This document shows positions 60,724 to 64,000 of a stretch of DNA of 64,000 nt, piece after piece. Made by a program: the position numbers and the translations under genes. The stretch comes from Eumeta japonica (lineage: Eukaryota > Arthropoda > Insecta > Lepidoptera > Psychidae), in assembly GCA_005406025.1 (NCBI GenBank), contig BGZK01001332.1, positions 1 through 64,000 of the forward strand, written 5' to 3'. Below the pieces are notes generated by a model. The model had not been told where the DNA came from and searched no databases. It worked only from the letters and a program-made list of their open reading frames with translations. Every line of letters starts with the position of its first letter. The first letter of the stretch is position 1.

Positions 60724-62988
60724 ATATTTATTATAATATGTTAAAATTATGATGAAAAAATTTGGTTGCCTGTAAAGTCGGTATACGGGCGAAAGTTTTA
60801 CGTGACAACGACTTTGAATGGTAAAATCATTTTAATGTGAATATTCATTCGTATAGTAGGAAGAAGGATGAAATAATAGTAACAATTTAAAACATTTATT
60901 TATACAAAGAATTATATTTAAAACATTAATTTATACAAAGAATCTCGCACTGAATTTCATATTAACAAAATTTTATTTTTACCTTTACACATACATACGT
61001 ATTTATATACAAATATACATACAATAACTTGCAATACATTTGCAAGCTATGCACTCTCTCTGAGCGCGCGGCAGACCGATCATAGTTGAGTGGGAGAGAG
61101 ACGCATTCGGCGGGCCTCTCTCGTTCGGTGACTCATCGTTACGTTACCGAGCGTTACACTTTTCATAAGTGACTCCCAGCCGCAACCTAATTTAAGACGT
61201 TGTCACGTCAAAAGAAACCAATCATTTGATGATATTATTTTCCTATGTATGAAAAAAAAGTTAATTTGATTGTAGTGTACATTATTTTTATTACTATTAG
61301 TAAAAACAATATAAAGACAATTTCAATTGTTTGAAATATGAGAATCATTAACATTGTATTAGTAAAATTAGCAAACTTTCAATAATTTAGCCAGAAAATA
61401 TAACACACTTTGTCTTTAATGTATTGTAGTATAATTTTCAAAACAAATTGTAATTTTGTCTTTGTTATGGTTTTATATGTTATGGTGTAGGCTTCTGCAA
61501 ACCCATTTTATTAGACTACATCACTATACAGGTCTTGACTAATGAAAAAGAGGGTATACAAGACGAGTATATAATTGTAAGAAAATAACTGAAATTGGCA
61601 TCATTAAATCATCTTACAATAGTTCTTACTTTTCAAAGAAAAGTAGTTACAAATTGACATATTATAAAATGGAAAAATTATTCTAATTTAATTATTATGT
61701 ATTAATTTCCAAATTAATAAAATTAAGTCAAAGAAAAATGGACAGTAGCTACCATTTTTTCGATTGATTTCATTTATTACAAGATGAATATCTATGTTCT
61801 TGAAGTATCTAACAAATTGGTATATGAATATTAAAAACACTAAAAATAAAATATTAATTAAAAAAAGAACTAATAGTTACAAAAACATAAATTTTATGTA
61901 AGTAAGATAATGCTGAAGTCTTCTGTTTAGCAAAGACTACATGCCATGATTCCAACTATACAGCTACAATATTTCAGATACAAACACTGATGTCTTATCC
62001 TGAAAAGATTACTTTTAAAACTATTTGTTATTTTAACACAGTACAATATATATTAATGTAGTGAGTTATATTTTTTCTTGTTTTTACATGACCTTGTTTA
62101 CAATCCACACAACTTGTTTTCAAATTTTTTGGTATTAGTTAAATTATTATTATCTTAGTTTATTGTTTTTAGTTATTTAACATTCTTTTGGAAATTTCGT
62201 TCTTTATTAAATTTATGGAGTTTATTTCATAAAAAATCATTTTCATATATGTCCCCTGTATATAGATTAGATGGAGAATGAAATAGTCTTAATAAAAAGT
62301 GAAGTAGTAGATAATGTTTTGATCCAAGCATTGTTTTGTCAAGAGACCGCTTAGTTGATGAATAAGAAAACAACTAAAAATGATAAAGCACGAATTTTAA
62401 ATACAAGTAAGATACTTAGGCATTTTAAGTAAATATCAAACATTAGTATCTAATTGTTGAGGCTTAAGTCTTAACCCTCCCAACATGAAGAGTCAAAATG
62501 AATTAAATTACCTACTACTTATATTGAACTTAAAGGATCATTACATATCCTACCATGTTATATTATTATTTATTTTCCCCAACATTGTATGTAACTATTT
62601 AATAAACGTAATGGTTTTGCCACGAAAAAGATTTTTGATTATTTACTTTTATTTTAGGGCACAAGGAAGGTGATTACTTCAGATATACTGAAAGTGGAAG
62701 ATCCAGACACACCGCCAGGATTTACCGCATTGCATGGGAAAAACGAAATGAACAGGTTAGATAACAATTTTACATATTATTATCGAATATTTTGGTAGTA
62801 TTTATAAAAGTGAATGTGTATATAGTGAACTATTTTTTGTTAACATTCTTACATTTATTCCATTTATTGTATGAGGGAGGGTTTTAGTTTTAAATATCTA
62901 ATATACTGATATTATTTCCTGCAATAAAGAGTAATATATTCCTGTCTTCAGGATGCAAGGCATTTCTCTGGCAAATCTCATGAATTGG
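43261..62988 (+). CDS. kon: CSPG4/NG2-like transmembrane proteoglycan, kon-tiki (perdido) homologue, 5' part
   Basis: The family is a large cell-surface protein; Drosophila kon-tiki acts in myotube guidance and attachment (family knowledge). Eleven exons are supported: 43261-43315, 44492-44628, 44722-44868, 45465-45608, 46468-46649, 46754-46961, 54301-54456, 55326-55530, 55808-56098, 57789-57986 and 62658-62755, with a likely short one at 62952-62988. They encode a signal peptide, two laminin-G-like domains (WHHVNIIRR; GQWHKMHLLFNP; FRGCMED and GCIRPIEV ends), a Cys-rich link and the first CSPG repeats (LTVQEGGVAVITTQNIDV; VRYVHDGSENHQDSIVLD; ITPVNDPPVLNL). Three of the last exons need one missing base each. 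The transmembrane and PDZ-binding parts lie beyond the window. Confidence 0.93.
44492..44628 (+). CDS. kon: kon exon 2, LamG 1 start
   Basis: Acceptor ATATTTTCAG, donor ATG|GTAGGC. It encodes ASFYGASYISYPLQEAKGTT, then DISFRFKTHLSDALLLLAAG, the first strands of a laminin-G domain. Phase 1 to 0. Confidence 0.9.
44722..44868 (+). CDS. kon: kon exon 3, LamG 1
   Basis: Acceptor TTTATTTAG, donor AAG|GTATTG; 49 codons. LEGGRVKLHINLGAGESEL and the laminin-G signature NDTQWHHVNIIRREANL. Confidence 0.92.
45465..45608 (+). CDS. kon: kon exon 4, LamG 1 end
   Basis: Acceptor TGTTTGCAG, donor GAT|GTGAGT; 48 codons. FFELNIQFGIFLGGQGDFS, then GHMENFRGCMED, the closing Gly-Cys motif of a laminin-G domain. 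Confidence 0.92.
45655..45975 (-). mobile_element. non-LTR retrotransposon 3' fragment in a kon intron
   Basis: On the minus strand RVNSVVTRVEKGVLLWF (about 45910-45970) matches VVTRVERGMLRWFGHL-type sequence near the end of the family. The 3' end follows toward 45660: remnants of MKRSVDISEAREI and the region before AYPSGK. An ATT-rich tail lies at 45655-45675. Confidence 0.75.
46468..46649 (+). CDS. kon: kon exon 5, link and LamG 2 start
   Basis: Acceptor TAAATTTAG, donor GGGAG|GTATAT. It encodes VYYNGVKIIEKARSRSGSV, GVTWNCAPEFDADINSEISF and EEGAYLILPRINSRAGG. Phase 0 to 2. Confidence 0.92.
46754..46961 (+). CDS. kon: kon exon 6, LamG 2
   Basis: Acceptor GATATTTCAG, donor GAG|GTGATT. It encodes WQIEFKTITPNAMVLYNAGG, SDFLAVEILDGAVRVKMARG and VNDGQWHKMHLLFNPSLIE, a second laminin-G domain. 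Confidence 0.93.
47590..49360 (+). repeat. minisatellite, about 21 copies of an ~85-bp unit, with A/B dimers
   Basis: Counting GAACTGCGTT-type motifs gives about 21 copies. Core unit: TTTGTGTGCGTGCGCG, then GTATACT, then TTGGTACTTCTCTGTGTGAA, CTGCGTT, ATGT, CTATTCGACTATAACTC. Two variants differ at linked sites: A has TATACTATACACTTTGG and GTTCCTATGTTTC; B has TATACTGTACACGTTGG and GTTCTTATGTCTC. From about 48300 on they mostly alternate A-B, giving a dimeric unit of about 170 bases. The first two copies (47600-47790) and the last are the most diverged. Alternating TG/CG stretches (GTGTGCGCGCGCGTATAC) could adopt Z-DNA. Confidence 0.95.
51133..52200 (+). mobile_element. non-autonomous Helitron, lepidopteran type
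   Basis: Starts TC (TCTATACTAATATAAACGC) after an A and ends GGGGCGAAGCTAG before a T, so it sits between A and T as Helitrons do. The 3' end has a GC hairpin (CGCGGGTGAAACCGCGG) about ten bases before CTAG. The 5' part (GAAAGTTTGTAAGTATGG, CTTTCACGCAAAACTACTGA) is the familiar beginning of this lepidopteran repeat. No Rep/Helicase coding. A GC-rich patch at 51660-51720 may be a nested insert. Confidence 0.85.
52201..54300. other. AT-rich intron DNA
   Basis: No coding signal or clear repeat seen. Confidence 0.6.
54301..54456 (+). CDS. kon: kon exon 7, LamG 2 end
   Basis: Acceptor AATATTACAG, donor ATG|GTATGA; 52 codons. LSVDNIAMSTRIESGG, then LDLSDSFYLGGIEVDKRQRA, then KGVKAADSSIM. Confidence 0.92.
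55326..55530 (+). CDS. kon: kon exon 8, Cys-rich link, frameshifted
   Basis: Acceptor CCTTTCAG, donor ACAAG|GTATAT. GCIRPIEVDDKLFGSNAVV, HGESKMCLVVPQSSPG and CVPDAVCDQHGIV, then a break: one missing base near 55480-55483 (AAA run) is needed to continue with CDTDLCINPDYAENT instead of hitting a stop. Confidence 0.88.
55808..56098 (+). CDS. kon: kon exon 9, first CSPG repeat region, one base missing near its start
   Basis: Acceptor TTATTCAG, donor AAG|GTAAGA. After the phase of exon 8, one missing base in AAAA (55816-55819) is needed to reach the long open frame LSSELELVALYPLTVQEGG, AVITTQNIDVILDHHKYG, FHLVRSPQYGRIAIDLSVQ and FTLMDLSRDK. This is the entry to the CSPG repeat series. Confidence 0.88.
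56099..57788 (+). other. kon intron 9
   Basis: About 1.7 kb, AT-rich. At 56620-56840 a degenerate pyrimidine-rich simple repeat (units like CTGATTC/TTGATTCC) resembles those at 50390-50480 and 63390-63510. Confidence 0.7.
57789..57986 (+). CDS. kon: kon exon 10, CSPG repeat
   Basis: Acceptor GTATTACAG, donor CAG|GTAAAT; 66 codons, phase 0 at both ends. VRYVHDGSENHQDSIVLDM, then NTFVLHVNITPVNDPPVLNL, the typical NDPP signature of CSPG repeats, then LPGKVLRLTQ. Confidence 0.93.
58640..59550 (+). mobile_element. non-LTR retrotransposon 3' half in a kon intron
   Basis: Frames give YECELRIDELTVKCLLFVDD, with the RT catalytic FVDD at about 58711-58722 (usually ADD); QVILTLSACGLQEMV; MKINVGKTKVMVFEA; KEFVYLDSLFTNDDKHDK; NKMNGALLAIMNNKSVSQNA; NGVLIPMLMYGSESWVWQKK; then, after frameshifts, LRSMCGV, VVKDACCSGLTIWKG-type and AYPSGKLA ending in TGA at 59534-59536. 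An (ATT)n tail follows. This is the most complete copy of the family in the window, but dead. Confidence 0.9.
59551..60690. other. AT-rich intron DNA
   Basis: No coding signal. Confidence 0.6.
60693..60720. repeat. (AT)n microsatellite
   Basis: Pure AT run of about 28 bases. Confidence 0.95.
60764..61208 (+). repeat. interspersed repeat, copy 2 (pair with 16349-16860)
   Basis: First ~280 bases nearly identical to copy 1 from GGTTGCCTGTAAAGTCGGTA on. The last part is diverged, GC-richer (GAGAGAGACGCATTCGGCGG), and ends GACGTTGTCACGT. Confidence 0.8.
61209..62657. other. AT-rich intron DNA
   Basis: No coding signal; the ORF at 62485-62673 runs through the next splice acceptor by chance. Confidence 0.6.
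62658..62755 (+). CDS. kon: kon exon 11, CSPG repeat, one base missing
   Basis: Acceptor TATTTTAG, donor CAG|GTTAGA. GTRKVITSDILKVEDPDTPP is in frame with exon 10. The exon is 98 bases; a lost base in GGATTTAC (about 62718-62724) would make it 99 and give YRIAWEKRNEQ instead of TALHGKNEMNR, matching the phase of the next candidate exon. Confidence 0.8.
62952..62988 (+). CDS. kon: kon possible exon 12 (37 bases)
   Basis: Acceptor CCTGTCTTCAG, donor TTGG|GTCAGT. DARHFSGKSHELG resembles the GHF-x-x-x-S-x-x-G stretch that follows such repeats, in the phase left by the corrected exon 11. Short, so tentative. Confidence 0.4.
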
Positions 62989-63249
62989 GTCAGTAATATA
63001 GACATGACAATATAAGAAACATGTAGACACCGAATACATTTCTTATTCCTTTGAACCTTTGCCCGTCGTTCCATCCTTTTAAAAATATTTATATTAGTAT
63101 TAGCTATCGCGTCGCGGCTCCTTCATCATCCAGTCACACACTCGCTACTGGTTTGTTTTAGTCTCTTATTATTCTTATATAAATGAAATATAATCTTGAA
63201 TTTTAAGACCTCAAAAATCATATAGTCCACATCCTTATCCTTGGTTAAG

Positions 63250-63670
63250 CTATAGGCTATAGTTTGGTTAAGCTTAAGCTATCTCCTTGCCAAATTTCAT
63301 TACATTCTGCTAAATTACAATTAAAATATTTTCCTGCGGCTTCACCCATGTGGTGTAAGAATAAATTTCCACAAAAATCTTTTATATCGCTTAATGAACC
63401 TGTGTCCATTATGATCCCAATCCTGCTCCTCATCTTTGATTTCGCCTCAATCTGATCCAATTCTGGTTCTTCGTTTTAGATCCCAGTTTCACTTCAATTC
63501 TGATAAATTGAATTATTTTTAAAAGATTTCAATTTATACTAGAATTCATAATATTTCTAGGATAAACAGTACTCTGAATGAGCTCAGTAAGCTCTTCTAC
63601 GTTCCAGTAAAATAGCATTGCCATTGGTTTAGCCGTTCGAAGATATACTGGATAAACAGACAGACAAGAA
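63250..63670. repeat. lepidopteran-type interspersed repeat fragment
   Basis: CCTTGCCAAATTTCATTACA, CGGCTTCACCCATGTGG and TTGGTTTAGCCGTTCGAAGA followed by AACAGACAGACAAG are phrases of a common lepidopteran repeat (3' end type). A degenerate CCAATTCTGG/TTCTGAT simple repeat at 63390-63510 lies inside. Short ORFs on both strands at 63257-63460 are not genes. Confidence 0.45.
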
Positions 63671-63796
63671 AAATTGAAAATGTTATTTTTTTCATACAAA
63701 CCATGTCCTGATAATTATGACCAAAAAATATAACGGTCGAGCCATTCTCAAGTGATGTTTTATTGTGCATGCAGAATTTTATTCTTATTTATATAT

Positions 63797-64000
63797 TAGG
63801 TTGCAGAAAAAGTTTTTTCATATTTTATAAGAAAAAGTTACAATAAAATCTCTTTGATTGTGCTGCTCATATCAGGCTAGTATTGATGCCATTAAACAGA
63901 TGACATTTTAAAAAGCGAAAAGTATAAACAATGTCCCATTATTTTTCTATTGTTTTTCTATCCACCTAAATGAGTGAATCTAATCTAGACATTTCAAAAT
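63797..64000 (+). mobile_element. possible mariner-type element end, cut by the window
   Basis: Begins TTAGGTTGCAGAAAAAGTTT after TA (ATATA|TTAGGTTG), the kind of terminal repeat seen in mariner elements. The other end is outside the window, and no transposase motif is seen in the 200 bases present. Confidence 0.35.

Noticed and set aside
62721..62755. Uncorrected end of kon exon 11 (TALHGKNEMNR) as the true protein
   Set aside because: The phase then disagrees with the next candidate exon, and the alternative frame after one added base reads more like a CSPG repeat; not certain.

Overview
The window looks like nuclear DNA of an insect, most probably a moth or butterfly. It is very AT-rich, its genes are split by long introns, and it is crowded with decayed transposons of kinds common in Lepidoptera: a Helitron ending in CTAG, hAT-type MITEs, mariner remnants and jockey-like and other non-LTR retrotransposons. 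No bacterial, viral or organellar organisation is visible.

Three genes can be supported, all on the + strand. (1) At 8578-9614 lie two terminal coding exons of a gene I cannot name. The protein has an AT-hook-like GRGRP core, His/Pro- and Ala-rich stretches and two SUMO-consensus sites, so it is probably a nuclear regulator. After its TGA the same frame stays open and coding-like to a TAA at 9774-9776. (2) At 27970-32932 lies the tRNA-queuosine mannosyltransferase gene (QTMAN/GTDC1 family), with four recognisable exons. As given, its reading frame is broken by several one-base losses and one in-frame TAA. (3) From 43261 to at least 62988 runs the 5' part of a CSPG4/kon-tiki homologue: signal peptide, laminin-G domains and the start of the CSPG repeats. 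The gene continues beyond the window.

Between and inside these genes: a mariner remnant (6720-7545), 3'UTR-like sequence after gene 1, several unrecognised minus-strand ORFs (11.7-16.3 kb), paired interspersed repeats (16349-16860 with 60764-61208; 18163-18317 with 19668-19822 inverted; 19840-20240 with 23543-24192), a non-LTR retrotransposon family in five places (24.5-26.1, 42.2-42.5, 45.7-46.0, 58.6-59.5 kb), two jockey-like fragments head to head (39.4-41.5 kb), and a Helitron (51133-52200). The first long intron after the LamG exons holds a minisatellite of about 21 copies of an ~85-bp unit with alternating A and B variants (47590-49360).

A repeated pattern is that conserved exons of genes 2 and 3 need one missing base, usually in a short homopolymer, to restore reading frame. 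Because this affects two unrelated conserved genes in the same way, sequencing or assembly deletion errors are the leading explanation; pseudogenisation of the QTMAN locus is the alternative. I found no convincing new enzyme or defence system. The most unusual signals are the same-frame extension after the gene 1 stop, the 80-bp palindrome at 37838-37917 with head-to-head B-box-like centres, and the dimeric minisatellite.
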